Below, in pieces: positions 1-13,195 of a stretch of 64,000 nucleotides of DNA; the first letter of the stretch is position 1, and the number at the start of each line of letters is the position of its first letter. The DNA comes from Calcarisporiella thermophila CBS 279.70 (lineage: Eukaryota > Calcarisporiellomycota). Under the pieces are notes generated by a model that saw only the letters and a program-made list of their open reading frames with translations, made no database searches and was not told the origin of the DNA. The DNA lies in NCBI RefSeq assembly GCF_041956535.1, contig NW_027192192.1, positions 747,796 to 811,795 of the forward strand. Direction: 5' to 3'. The position numbers and the translations under genes are program-made.

Positions 1-621
1 TGTTGATCGCATGTCCTCCCGTGATGAAAATAGGCAAAAGTGGGCCAAAAATAAACTTCGCGCCCTATCATTTCCTTGGCTATTCCTTCGTCTTCCTGTT
101 TATTGTACTTTATAATTTTTTTCTCCTCCCGCTTCCTTTGTTACCTACTCACTAACAAGTCTGATTCCATGAAGAGAGCACCACTGAGCTGTGTATTGCG
201 CTCTAATGGATAAACAAGTTGGCATCAAGTTTCCGGTTCGCTGGAAGTGTGGAGTTGTTTCACTCCTCATTTTTGCTACGCTTCTAGATCCGGAAAGAAA
301 GGAAAAAACGAGCTGTGGAGAGTGCGCCGGCATGAAATTATTGATGACTGATTAGTCTTTATTGCGAATTATATATATACAACATATTGAAAGGAGAAAT
401 ATGAAGGAGAAAAAAAAACTTAGAGCAGGCTCACCACGTCCCATTCAAGGCGGAAAAGAAAGAGGCAAATTACGAAGAATAGGGAATGGCTGACCGTCAC
501 TGAGCTGAAGAGAAAAAGCAAGAGGAATATCCGTCGTTTAAGAATAAGTAGAGCGGGGGTGGAAGTTTAAGGAAATCATATAATCGATATAGCACTCCCC
601 TCCTCTCCATTAACCACAAAT
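1..621. other. Intergenic, left edge; no gene recognised
   Basis: AT-rich stretch downstream of BUD31 (which ends at 622 on the minus strand). Only short, low-complexity reading frames are present and none resembles a known family. The tail of a gene starting left of the window cannot be excluded. Confidence 0.5.
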
Positions 622-1206
622 TTAATCGGTAGAACTACACCCTCTACACCCACAATGAACACACTCTATCACTCTTCCCTCCTCCAGCTTATTTTTCGGC
701 ACTCTGCAGATGCAGGTTGTGCCAAAGTTGGTGTCCTTAGCCTGGATGCACCGCAAGCAGCATAGTTTCTCGAAGCCGGGCTATATATACAAAAAAAAAG
801 TTAAATGGAAATAGGTCTGATGTCGAGTTATTTACCGGCTCACCTTTTTCCACTTGGCGATCAGATTTGCATCAGCGTAGCCGTTTTTCAGCAGCCAATC
901 GTAAAGTTCGCGAGTGATTGCTTTGCGCTTATAGAAAAGATCATAGACATAGCGAGATTTCTGATGATGCAGACGAAAAATAGGCCACAGTGCTTCCACT
1001 TTTCGCTTGCCTTCGTGGGGTTCATTTTCGGCTAAAGACAAAGAAGTAAAAATCAGAGAAACATTGGAGACACCTCTAGAAAAAGAGAGAGAGAAAAAAA
1101 AAGACCTACCATCACGCATCTTTTTTTCAAATTCCAGAAACATAGGCTCTATCTCATCAAAGCCCTCTGGCGGCTTCTTGTTGCGCAGATGTCGGATTTT
1201 GGGCAT
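622..1206 (-). CDS. BUD31: BUD31/G10 pre-mRNA splicing factor
   Basis: Small conserved protein of the activated spliceosome (NineTeen-complex associated; Cwf14 in fission yeast), acting in the nucleus. Three exons: 1206-1110, 1031-844 and 780-622, giving 147 aa against about 144 in animals. The start is placed at 1206 because the family begins MPK; here it reads [16 protein letters not shown]. An in-frame ATG ten codons upstream (1236) is not conserved. Family landmarks visible are [17 protein letters not shown], the RSRY-like block [15 protein letters not shown], and the C-terminal zinc-binding cysteines in [22 protein letters not shown] and CVHCGCRGC. All junctions are GT-AG and phases join cleanly. 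It is divergent to RVB1 across 156 nt. Identification is firm. Confidence 0.96.
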
Positions 1207-3010
<1,804 letters not shown>

Positions 3011-3280
3011 CTCGCCTGCATTTTGCCTCCTCCTCATCTTTGTTCTGTTCTTCAATTTATCCTATAAAAAAAGCATAACAATGATTTGTACGATTTTTTC
3101 GGTGCTCGCTGTTTTTGTTTATTTGAAGTCACACAAAAAGAATCGATAGAATCTCAAAAAACAGAAGCCATATTTTTTTTAGTCTCTTCCAACTCACCCC
3201 CTCGCCTCCGGCTAAGCTATCTATATATATGATCGGCTCGGGCTTGCACCCCAACATCAACATTGCTTAACACCAGGGAC

Positions 3281-4810
3281 ATGGCCACCACTCCCGAGAA
3301 GAAAGTGAAGAGAAAGAAGACCTCTCGCGCATGCATCCATTGCCAGAGGGCCCATTTAACCTGTGATGACTGTAGGTGCATTCCATTTTTGAATCCATAG
3401 TTCTAGCGATTAATGCTGTTGCTCGGATCACCAGCGAGACCATGCCAGCGATGCATCAAGCGGGATCTGGCCGCAACATGTATGGATGGAGTGAGAAAGA
3501 AGGCAAAGTATTTGCAGGACACCGATCCTACTCCAGGTACGGTTGGTCGATCGATTCCAGGACCGGGGGCCACCGAGCTAACCCTTTTTGTTTTTGACCA
3601 TGGCAGCACCGTCCATGGGATCCAATTCATCGTCAGGTATTGATCTGCAATCCGATTTGACCGCTCCGCTCCATCAACTGGACCAAGCTTCCTCACAAGA
3701 CTTGTTGAATGGTAGAATGATTTTTGCTGATCGTTTCTCTCTGACCGCTCTCTTACCCCCCTGCATTGCTTCCAGGCTCCTATCTCGATGCGTCCAGTTT
3801 TTTCGGGCTTAATCCCCTCTCCGCGGATAATTTCGGCTCCCAAGCTGTCAATCTCGAGTACTCCATCCTCAGCTCCATGTTCTCTAATCCACTGGGAGAT
3901 ACCAACGCCCTTGCGATGCTCAACCCATCGCAATGGACCACCGATCAGACGACGTCGGCGGCATCCGCCACCGCCGTCGAGAATGGGGGTGGATTGGTGG
4001 GAAGTGGCTATGAGCTGCGAAAGCGCAAGGGATACAGCCCAGAGAACGTGTACGCATCGATCAAGGCCCCGCACAACTACGTGGAGGGGTTCCATTATCT
4101 CGTCAAATACATGAAAGACAAGTGAGTGGCTTTGTGCTTTTACCATTCCCCTTCCCTATAAAGAGCAGGGTTTTAATGCTAACCTCGGCGGATGGCTTGC
4201 AGGATGGAGAAAGAGGACATGATGCGCATCACACGAGCCATTTCTGGCTTTCGGCCCTCGTTCATCACGCTTGTCATGAACCTGACGCTAGAGGATCTGA
4301 TCTTCATGGAGAAGATGTTCCAGCGGACCCTCCTAGAGTTCGAGAAGCTCGTCAGCTTCTCTGGCACTCCCACGGTTGTATGGCGGCGCACGGGCGAAAT
4401 TGCGCTGGTTGGAAAGGAATTTCTCCTATTAACGCAATGGACGCGCGAGCAGATCCTAGGGAAGAAGACCTATATCTACGAGCTGATGGACAATCAGTCG
4501 GCGGTGGAGTACTGGGAGAAGTTCTCGGTACACGCATTCGAGACCGAATCCTCCGTCATGACTACGTGTGTGCTTCTCACGCCAGCCGGCCGCCGTGTTC
4601 CGTGTGGTTTCTGCTTCACCATCAAGAGGGATATATTTGACATTCCGCTGACCATTGTCGGAAATGTAAGTAGGCTCCCCTTTTGTGTATTATGCTTTGA
4701 TGGCAGGATGCTTATCCGGGTCGTCTTTTTTGTTTGTTTGTTTGCTTGCTTGCTTGCTTGCTTATTGACTTGATGATTCATCCACCTAGTTTCTACCGAT
4801 ATTGATTTGA
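3281..4810 (+). CDS. ERT1/AcuK-like Zn2Cys6 transcription factor with PAS-like domain
   Basis: Predicted nuclear regulator of gluconeogenesis and non-fermentable carbon use, by family (ERT1/RDS2/AcuK). Six exons: 3281-3371, 3435-3536, 3607-3711, 3776-4121, 4203-4665 and 4790-4810, giving 375 aa. A basic start ([19 protein letters not shown]) leads into the Zn2Cys6 cluster with cysteines at ACIHC, LTCDD, RPCQRC and ATC. The family signature [10 protein letters not shown] follows near residue 120. The conserved block [21 protein letters not shown] and the PAS-like region ([17 protein letters not shown] to the end at FLPIL) close the protein. The last exon is only 21 nt but restores the family's C-terminus. 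It is shorter than Ascomycota relatives, which have longer linkers. The target genes are not deducible here. Confidence 0.88.
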
Positions 4811-5453
4811 TATCGACGCTAAAGGGCCTCTTGTCCGCCTCGTTCGTATTAGCCGATAGCGAATAGCGAATTTCGGAATCGGGTCACATGAACCGAGTGT
4901 GGAGGCCCAAGTGCTTTTTGGGAAGACGTTTGAATTTCGTTCCTTACTGCATTCAAATAGCGACTCTATTTGCATCGAGAATAGGCTGCTTAATTTGCTC
5001 CTTCCCGCTTTGTTTTTTTTTTCTCTCTCTCTTTCTCTTTCATCTCTCCTATTTCACCCGGCGATATTCTGTAATTTTTTTATTTAAGCTCCCCCTTTTT
5101 TTTATTTCTTTTATGTCTCTCTGTGTTTGTTACTGTATATTCTATTCTTATCCCCACTTTTCTTCACATGATGTAATGGACTTTCGTTTGAATAATATCC
5201 TTGCTTACTCTCTAGCAACTCAGCCTTTTTTCTGGCATCATAGGAGGGGGAAGCTTCCTGGTTTGCTTGTGTAATGTTCTATTTTTCCGATTTCTCTTTC
5301 ATCTAGCATAAGCTCGGCCTCGCAGTCCCTTTGAGTACTTATATAATAGGCGGGGAGGGATCGCTGCTCCACAATCCTGGACTCTGTTGCTTGGCACTTT
5401 TCCCGTTCCACTTTACTCACGCCTTCAAGATTTCGCAAAAAAATCTCATCCCA
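4811..5453. other. Intergenic, pyrimidine-rich
   Basis: Contains the 3' end of the ERT1-like gene and the promoter of the stomatin-like gene, with long CT and T runs near 5010-5110. No gene is supported. A short tetranucleotide run (TTTG/TTGC) lies just upstream, in the last intron of the ERT1-like gene, at about 4725-4763. Confidence 0.5.
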
Positions 5454-6666
5454 ATGAATTCCAACCACGCCGATGCGCCCGTGACCTCGCAGCCCTCGGC
5501 GCGCGTCCTGATCCCCTCCTTTGCTCACGAGGAAGACCTGAGCACTATTCCCCATGGGGTCTATGGTACGATTATGAACCAGCTCGGCGCCCTCGTGGGC
5601 ACCCTTGGAGCCGTAAGTGACACGTCGAACTCGACGAGTCTGAGTTTCGGTACATCAACATGGAAATCCTAACTATAGCTGGCATTGCATAGATTCCGGT
5701 ATGTGTCTGCTTCCCGAACATTTATCGCGAGGTGCCTCAAGGTAAAGACAAGAAGCCCTTTATGTTTCGCTGGTTAGCATGTTCATTTCATTTATTTATG
5801 CGGCAATGTTGCGTTTCTCTATTCAAGGCCATGTGGGGCTCATTACTCGCTTCGGACGGTATTATAAGTGTGTGGATCCCGGGCTTACCAAGGTCAATCC
5901 CATTACGGAACGCCTGACGCGGGTGGATATGAAGGTATTTCGATCATTCTGAAGATTCCGATCCAAAAAAGAATCTCACCCGTGCCGATAGATCCAGCTT
6001 GCCGATATCCCCAGCCAGTCTGTGATGACGAAGGACAATGTCAGCATCCAGATCGACAGCATTCTCTACTGGCATGTGGTCGACCCATACGTGTCTGTGT
6101 TCGGCGTGACGGACGTGAAAAAGGCCCTCGTCGAACGCACGCAGACAACGCTGCGGCACATTGTGGGTTCGCGTGTGCTCCAAGACTTGATCGAGAATAG
6201 AGAGGCGATTGCGATGGAGATTGGGGCCGTCATAGGCGAGGCCGCCAAGCAATGGTAAGGGATTCGAGGCGTGATGTTTGGGATGAGTGAGGCTAGACGG
6301 CTGATGCCTTCTTGATCTACTCTTGCCAATAGGGGTGCCCGAGTGGAGTCCATCCTGGTCAAGGACATCCAGTTCAACCGCGAGCTCCAGGACAGTCTCG
6401 CTTCCGCCGCCAAACAAAAGCGCATTGGCGAGAGTAAGGTGATTGCTGCCCAAGCCGAGGTGGAGGCCGCGCAGCTTATGCGCAAGGCCGCCGACATCTT
6501 GGCGACGCCCGCCGCCATGCAGATTCGCTCGCTCGAAACCATGGTCACCATGGCCCGCAGCGCCGGCACCAAGGTTATATTCATGCCGATGGGCGGCAAC
6601 GGGGTCCCCCAAGTCACCATGACTCCTCAGGAGGCGACGGTGGTGGAGCAAATGGCGAACCAATAG
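5454..6666 (+). CDS. Stomatin-like SPFH/Band 7 membrane protein
   Basis: Membrane-associated scaffold of the SPFH family, which oligomerises on lipid microdomains. Five exons: 5454-5612, 5693-5741, 5828-5934, 5992-6254 and 6333-6666, giving 303 aa. The N-terminus is followed by a membrane-hugging hydrophobic patch (GTIMNQLGALVGTLGAIPVC). The Band 7 core reads REVPQGHVGLITRFGRYYK, then VNPITERLTRVDMK, and QSVMTKDNVSIQIDSILYW, which is the stomatin signature. The C-terminal helix (SAAKQKRIGESKVIAAQAE) and a hydrophobic tail follow. It resembles eukaryotic stomatin more than mitochondrial SLP2 or prohibitin. I see no clear mitochondrial presequence, so the compartment is open. Confidence 0.92.
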
Positions 6667-7504
6667 GCGCTCCGGCAAAGCCGCTCTTCTCCTGGCATCA
6701 TGGCATCAATATGATAAGTTCACACCCCTCTTCAGTAGTTAGCACACATTCTCCTCCCATTTTCTTCTTCCAAATCCGTTGTGTTTTCCATCTATTTATC
6801 AGCCTTATACTTGCTATGCTTATGGTAGTCTAATCTTCTCTATATTTAACTTCCTTTGGGGCTGTTTGCCCATTTTGCCTCTGCCGCCGTGTAATGTTTC
6901 TTTCCGCCGACACCGCAAATAATAATAATAATAATAAGACTAATTTCCCCCAGTGCGCCCATGGATGCATCCTGCCTCTCCTTGGATATAGATAAGATTT
7001 ACATGTCGGGAAAATTTTAATTTATCTCTCCAGCCCCATCTCCGCCATCAAGGATGAGCCGGCGCATGGCTGTGTTTATCAGCTCGCGGCCCCCCTGCCC
7101 CAGCTGCCACTCGGCCTCCAGGCCTGTCCATGGGAAGGCTGTGGGTGCCAACATGGTTGTTTGCTGGGAAACTGCTTCTTTGGGCAAGGGGGGACTCCCT
7201 TTCCTGCAGAGTGGACCTCGTGCTCAGAGTCAGCGCACTAAATCGTTGTCTTTTGGGGGAAAAAATTAATTTTTGGTCTGCTTCCACTTTTGTCCCCAAT
7301 TCTCACATCCCTATATTTTCGCCTGCAGCTCGCTTTTTTTCCCTCTTTTTCTCCTCTCCACTGCCCAACTCCAACCTCCTCTTGCGGCGAGCTCCAGCTT
7401 CCCCCCTCCCCCGCCCTCTCCAGCTTCACCCGGCCCCATTGAATCCTCTCCATACTTGAACCTCTCTCCCCCTCCCGAATCCGCCCGAGTCGAATCGCTC
7501 CACA
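6667..7504. other. Intergenic between stomatin-like gene and SEC14
   Basis: Holds an AAT trinucleotide run at about 6918-6937 and a C-rich, pyrimidine-dominated leader just upstream of the SEC14 start (about 7320-7504), typical of the promoters in this window. Reading frames here are low complexity and none matches a family. Confidence 0.5.
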
Positions 7505-8751
7505 ATGGCCCCAAATTTATTCCGCAAATCCCAAAAGGCTTATACCATGACGCCTTCGCGCTTCGAAGGCACTGGGCGCGTCGGCTCGCTCACCCCGCAG
7601 CAAGAGGTGACGCTCCAGCGCTTCAAGGAGGAGCTTGCCAAGGAATGCGACCTGTACGACGCCCGCGTCCACGACGACCACATTCTGCTCCGCTTTCTGC
7701 GAGCACGCAAATTCGACCTCCCCAAATCCCTTCTCATGTTCACCAACTATCTCAAATGGCGCAAGGACTTTGGCGTCGATGATCTGGTCCGCAACTTCAA
7801 GTTCGAAGAGCACGAGGAGGTGGCGAAATATTACCCGCGCTACTACCACAAGACAGACCGGCTCGATAGGCCCATTTATGTCGAGCACATTGGGAACGTC
7901 GACTTGAAGCAGCTGTTCAAGGTCACCACTGAGGAGCGCATGATTAAGCACTTCGTGGTGGGCTACGAGAGCCTAGTGAATGACCGATTCCCCTCCTGCT
8001 CTAAATTGGCGGGCCAGCGTATAGAGCAATGCTTTACTATCCTGGACTTGAAGGGAATTCAACTTAAGCAAGCGCCCTCCATCATGGTAACCTGAATTAT
8101 ACCCCAGCGAATCCTCCCCCCCCCCCTCCTCTTATTCAACCTCTTCTTTCTCCCTTTGTTAGAGCTTTATTAAGCGAATCTCGGCGATTGCCCAAGACTA
8201 TTACCCAGAGGTAACTGGCTTCACATCTGCGCGACATCGCTGGTCACGTCATGAGTTTTTAACTTTTGTATTTGTTTTCCTCAGATGATGGGAAAGATGT
8301 TCATCATCAATGCACCTTATCTTTTCGCCTCCGTGTTTAATTTGATCAAGGTAAAGACAACCCTCCCAGGGTGGGATTCAGCCTAACAGATTTGGTCGGA
8401 AAACTCATTTATATCATTGTCAGAATTTCCTCGACGAGGTCACGGTGAATAAGATTGTGATCCTCAGCGGCAAATACCAGCAGGAGCTGCTGAAGGACGT
8501 AGATCCGGAAAATCTCCCAACCTATTTCGGAGGGGTCTGCGAGTGTCCCGGCGGATGCAGACAAGCCGACTTGGGTCCGTGGAAGGTAATTTAGAAAAGC
8601 AGTCCCCATCAGACCTTTCTTTTAGATACAACAGCGATGGAGACTGAATCCTTTCTCTTTTCAGGATCCAAAATTCAACAAGAAGCTGCGGGTCAATGGG
8701 TCTTCACAGGAATACGATGACTCGGAAGACGAATCTTCCATCTCGCGCTAA
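7505..8751 (+). CDS. SEC14: Sec14-type phosphatidylinositol/phosphatidylcholine transfer protein
   Basis: Cytosolic lipid-exchange protein that couples phosphatidylcholine metabolism to PI4P signalling at the Golgi. Five exons: 7505-8086, 8163-8210, 8285-8350, 8424-8585 and 8665-8751, giving 314 aa, normal for Sec14. The CRAL-TRIO N domain holds DDHILLRFLRARKFD (about residues 58-72). The lipid-binding domain contains DRPIYVEHIGNVDLKQLF, FTILDLKGIQLKQAP, YYPEMMGKMFIINAPYLF, and LPTYFGGVCECPGGC. The tail is acidic and serine-rich (YDDSEDESSIS). The upstream ATG at 7505 is chosen over the one at 7547, giving the usual short N-terminal extension. Confidence 0.95.
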
Positions 8752-9852
8752 ATTTGCCCCATGGTTTTGTTTATCGTATTAGTTTATGAATGATAACCCG
8801 TTTTTGCTTTGTCCTCTTTCCCCTTTGAAGAATACCGAATGAAATCTCCATTATTACTTGTTCATAGTTGGGACATCTATATAACTTTGTTCTTCTACTT
8901 GAACGCCCTCCATATTATACCATCCATGAGACTTTGCAGCATTTTTTTTTGTTTCTTATTTTCCATTTTTTTTTTCCTAGTACATTCATGAACTTTCATA
9001 TTATCGTTTTTTTCTTTTCCTCTTTCCTATTTTCCTCATTCTAATGTGGCTCTCTCTATATATATTTTATCAACGAAAAAAAAATAAATGTGAACCTTTC
9101 CGCGCATATTCTATGAATCGTTCCCTTTCCCATTTGGAGTTTTCGTTTTGACGCTACCCCTTTAGAGTAACATTTTTCAGTTTCTTGCTTGAATATGCTT
9201 TGGCGGATCGGGAAAAGGCTAAATTCGTAAAAAGAGGGAGGGGAAAAGAAACGCATTCATCTCCGTTGATCTACGCGTTTTTTCTAGTATGCTTACGAGG
9301 GGTGGGAGGGGTGAAAAAGGGGAAGAAGCGAAGGGAAAAACGCTTCCAAGTCCCTCCGTGCCTCCCCCTTTTGCCAGAGATGCATTCCTTGAGCCGAAAA
9401 AATCGCCGATCACTCCAAGACTCTCCCAAATTTCTGAGCCAAGATATTTTACTAGCGGATTCTTGCTCCACATCTTTTTTGCAGATCTAAAATTCCAGCG
9501 TCTACATGTTCTACGGTTATGACGACAAAACACATTCGATTGAGGAATTTTTGTTGCGAAAAATATGGTGATCAACACGAGCCGTCTGTTCCACTCGATC
9601 TCTTTATAAAACCCGCGACGAAATCCCCTTCCTTCGTCCTTACTTCACAAAAATTTTCCATCCGCCATTACAATAGCTCTACTCCTCTCCCACTAAACCC
9701 CACCTCTCTCTCTCTCTTTTCTTCTCTCTCTCTCTCACTCTTATACCCACTCTCTTTCCATATATAAAGTATATTTTCATTCTCTCTTCTACATATTTCT
9801 TTTTATCTCTAATATATTTCTTTTCTCTTCTCTTCTCACTTCAAGAGCAAAA
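8752..9852. other. Intergenic; CT-rich promoter of the secreted Lys/Glu-rich protein
   Basis: No gene is supported over 1.1 kb. A CT dinucleotide tract (about 9704-9758) and a TATA element precede the next gene. Confidence 0.5.
9761..9768 (+). promoter_or_regulatory. TATA box of the secreted Lys/Glu-rich protein gene
   Basis: TATATAAA lies 85 nt upstream of the ATG at 9853, after a CT-rich tract; spacing and sequence fit a strong core promoter. Expression strength is inferred only. Confidence 0.55.
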
Positions 9853-11516
9853 ATGAAAACAGGTATCTTCGCCATTTCAGTCCTCCTCAGTGTATCTGCC
9901 CTGAGTCAGGCTGCTCCTCTGCAGGAGAACTCTGCGGCACTCGAGCATCCCCACCTTGACAAGCGCATTGAGCTCGCCAGTATCCCACTCCTTGGGCCCA
10001 TCCTTGCGGCCATGTACGTATAGGTTTGCAGTTGGAGAGGAGGGCGACACTGCAACTAACCCCCTCTTGTCTCTTGATCCCCCATAGTACCAAGACAAAT
10101 GACACCGCCACTCCCTCAGCATCCCTGGCACCCACGGCGCCCGTAGCCACCGCCGTCCCCACATTCCAAGCCGCTGGAGAGGAGGAGGAGGAGGAGGAGA
10201 CGGACGAGCCGGTAGAGGCGGCCAAAAAGAAGGACAAGAAGAAGGCCAAGAAGAAGCAACAGCAGGATGAGGAGGAGGAGAGCGCGGACGAGGAGGAAGA
10301 CAACAAGAAAAAGCAGAAGAAACAGAAGAAGCAGAAAAAGCAGAATGTGAAGAAGCCTGTGGAGAACAACGGGCAACAGCCCGTCGACATGATGGCCAAG
10401 GCGGTAGTTCCCGAGGGCGAGCATCCCCTTGAGAACCAACAGCCGCAGGCCGCTCCCCAGGAGGATGTGTCCACAAAGGGCGCCATGGGTGGCTTGGTTC
10501 CGATCACCAAGCGGGCCGAGGTGATCAAGAAGCCCAAGCAGCCCACCGTCAAACCCGAAGTGACCGACGACAAGGCGGCGAAGAAGGCAAAGAAGGACGA
10601 CAAGAAGAAGCCCAAGCCCGCCAATGTGGCTGCGGCTGCGGCAGCCCCTGCTCCCCAGGCTGGGAACGGGGTTGTGGCGCAGGCGGCCAACGCACCCCTC
10701 CCGGCCGCTCAGCATGGCAAGCGGCAGCTCGGAATCCAGGGGCTGCTGAAACCTATCTTGGGTGAGCCGGCTCCCCCTGCTCCGGCTGCGCCCGCCCCCG
10801 CCACCTCCCCCGTGGAGGAGCCCGGATTCGAGCGCAAGATTAAGGAGGGCAAGCCCACAAGAAAGGAGGACGATGAGGATGACGACGACGAAGTTGAGGG
10901 AGCTGAGGACGAGGGCGAGGAGGAGGACGGCCAGGACGAGGAGATGGAGGAGAAGAAGGAGAAGAAGAAGCCCAAGAAGGAGAAGAAGCCCAAGGCCAAG
11001 AAGCCCGCCGACAACAAAGCTGCCGCCGTGAAGAAACCAAAAGGCGGAAAGAAGAAGCCCCAGACTCCCGACGTCGCTGCCGCCGCCGCCCCAATCCCCG
11101 CCCCCATTGAAAACAACCAAGTTACACCTCAGCGCGCAACCGAAATGCCTGCCAACGTCCCCGCTGCTCCTCAACTACCAGAAGCCATGACGCCTCCTCA
11201 GCGTACCGCCGAAAACATGGCTCCCCCGGCCGCCGCGCCCCAGCCCATCACAGCCCAGGGGAAGAAGCACGAGGAGAAGAAGAAGGACAAGAAGGTAAAG
11301 AATGTTAAGAAGCAAGACAAGCCAAAGGTTGCACCCAAGGCGGCCGCCCTAGACAACCCACAGCAGGTAAATGAACACCCTTCTTAATGGATGCTTTTGG
11401 TATGCTTTGAGAAACCCTGACCCACCCTTACTCTTTTGGTGATGTAGACGCTTCCCAACAACAATGCTGCCCCCGTGCCAGCCGCGCCAGCTGCGCCAGC
11501 CTTGCCGGTCGCGTAA
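9853..11516 (+). CDS. Secreted low-complexity Lys/Glu/Ala/Pro-rich protein, possible peptide precursor
   Basis: I do not recognise a named family. Three exons: 9853-10013, 10088-11366 and 11448-11516, giving 502 aa. Exon 1 encodes a clear signal peptide (MKTGIFAISVLLSVSALSQA|AP). The mature chain alternates acidic stretches (EEEEEEE), lysine blocks (KKDKKKAKKK) and Ala/Pro segments. Two dibasic sites of Kex2 type are each followed by a similar hydrophobic peptide: DKR then IELASIPLLGPILAA (about residues 37-53), and GKR then QLGIQGLLKPILGEP (about residues 230-247). Both contain LLxPIL. A third dibasic site reads TKRAE. The protein has no cysteine-rich domain and no membrane anchor. It may be a cell-wall or matrix polyelectrolyte, a processed peptide precursor, or both; function is unknown. 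Confidence 0.75.
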
Positions 11517-12283
11517 GCCAAACATACAAGCAATACCCTGCTTGAGATGGAATATTCGATGGTTCGATATTTTCCCACAACGAACAATAATTTTAATATT
11601 TTCTTTACTTTATTAGATAATATTCTAAGTCTCTTATACCCCCCTTATTTTCTGTGTAATAGATTTTTCTTTATGCATTTAAAGGTCTAAAAAAATAAAC
11701 AATAATAGTTGATATATGAATTTTTGAGTGATGAATCACCAAATTTGGCGGTTTCCAAATTGGCAAAGTATGAGTCGCTCCTTGAAAATCTAAGTCTTAG
11801 CCTCCCCATACTTAACCAAAATTCTAATCTGACCCTTAGTGTAAGCATTCGACTTGACAAAAAAAAAGGAAAAAGGCTCATTACGTTTTTGTTGAGGGAA
11901 TACTATCTATGATTTAATGATCTCTATTGAATGAAACCAGCATATACACAAGGATCTATGACGCAAAATATTCGTTACAACACATCATCTCATATATTTA
12001 GAGAAACAGGCGAAAGTCAAAAAAAGTCATCATAGATAGTAAAAAGCAAAACAGCTCATTTTAAACAAATATAAGGCCTGTTTACATTAGCGCAAATTCA
12101 ATGTTTTAGTCTTCTTCCTCGCAAGTCGCACCTGGTTGCCAGTTCTTATTGAGGGAACTGTGTGTATACAAGGGTATATCATTGTATAATATTATGTTTT
12201 ATTTAGAGAAACAGAAAAAAAAAAGTTTGTTTATCTTATTAAACATATAAAAGAGAGTGGACATAAATCTATATTTATCACCT
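11517..12283. other. AT-rich convergent intergenic region
   Basis: Lies between the 3' ends of two genes for secreted proteins. Two stretches share the theme 'AGAGAAACAG...AAAAA' (about 11999-12030 and 12205-12222). No coding potential is seen. Confidence 0.5.
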
Positions 12284-12913
12284 CTAGTTTTCCTCCTCGC
12301 TGGGGCGCTCCCAGTGGCCAGGCTTCATCGCGTCCAGGATTAAGTCGTCAATATCAGCATTCTTCGCGTAGGCATAGGGCCGGTTCTCGACTCGGTCATC
12401 CTTGGTCGTCCTCATTCTTTCGCTCTCCAAGCCGGGATACTCTCCCATCTCCAACTTACGCAGTCTCTCCTCGCTAGCTTCCTCCTCATCCTCATGGAAC
12501 GCTCTATGGTAGGTCTCTTTGGCCCTGTCGGCGGCGTACCCATCCTCGCCAAAGGTCATTCGTTGGTTGGATTGATACTCCATGTTCCTGTTCTCCTGGA
12601 CGCTTGTGTCTTTAGCCTCGGCACGCTTTCGCATTACAGGGGCGGAGGTCATGGGGTGGATGTCGACCACTTTTTTACATCCTTTCTTTTTGAAGTCGAT
12701 TCCTTTGGCCTTGACGTCCGGAGGCACGTAGCACACCTTCTTATCATCGACAAAGTAATTCTTATCCGCTTTACCGGCAGCGGCGGGCGTAGCCGCAGGG
12801 GTACCGCGGCGCCATTCCCTGTGTGGGTGGCTGACTTGCGAGGTGTCCTCTTGGGAAGAGCAAGAGACGACGGCAAGGGTGGCCATGATGCAGGTGAGAG
12901 TAAGCAGCTTCAT
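12284..12913 (-). CDS. Small secreted protein, unknown function
   Basis: Single exon, 209 aa from the ATG at 12913. That start is preferred over the in-frame ATG at 12988 because it opens directly on a signal peptide (MKLLTLTCIMATLAVVSCSS). The mature part is charged and cysteine-poor (three Cys, CSS, VCYVPPD, GCKKVV) with a conserved-looking block VCYVPPDVKAKGIDFKKKGCKKV. Two basic cleavage-type sites are present: WRRGTPA, and RKRAEAKDTS, the latter resembling the KR-EA arrangement of Kex2/Ste13-processed precursors. The C-terminal half is acidic and helical (EDEEEASEERLRKLEMGE). No family recognised. It is convergent with the secreted Lys/Glu-rich gene. Confidence 0.7.
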   Translation of the reverse strand: MKLLTLTCIMATLAVVSCSSQEDTSQVSHPHREWRRGTPAATPAAAGKADKNYFVDDKKVCYVPPDVKAKGIDFKKKGCKKVVDIHPMTSAPVMRKRAEAKDTSVQENRNMEYQSNQRMTFGEDGYAADRAKETYHRAFHEDEEEASEERLRKLEMGEYPGLESERMRTTKDDRVENRPYAYAKNADIDDLILDAMKPGHWERPSEEEN

Positions 12914-13195
12914 GATACTAAACTTGAGTAGAGAAGAGGGGGGAGATGGGCTTGGGTATAGATCAAAGCGGGTATGCGTGTTTGGCAAAAATTAATGGAA
13001 ACAAGAGGATGATGGGTGAGAGAGGGAAGTGGGGTGGAGATTGTATTTTGTGTGTTTACAAGCACGCGTGTTCCAGAGCTGGAACGTCAGAAAAAATGTG
13101 TCTTTAAAGAGAGCGCATTCGACCTTGCGTAGGACATTTTGGTAGGTCCAGGAATGCCCTGTCTCATTGGTCGGTTTAAGATACGCTCGGGCTGA

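Noticed and set aside
5944-6678. 245-codon minus-strand frame over the stomatin-like gene
   Set aside because: Overlaps the SPFH exons and introns, and its His/Arg/Leu-rich sequence matches no family.
10116-11174. Long minus-strand frame opposite the secreted Lys/Glu-rich gene (Leu-rich)
   Set aside because: Composition (runs of L, V, G) is just the complement of AAG/GAG codons; no start context or splice logic, while the plus strand has a signal peptide and good introns.
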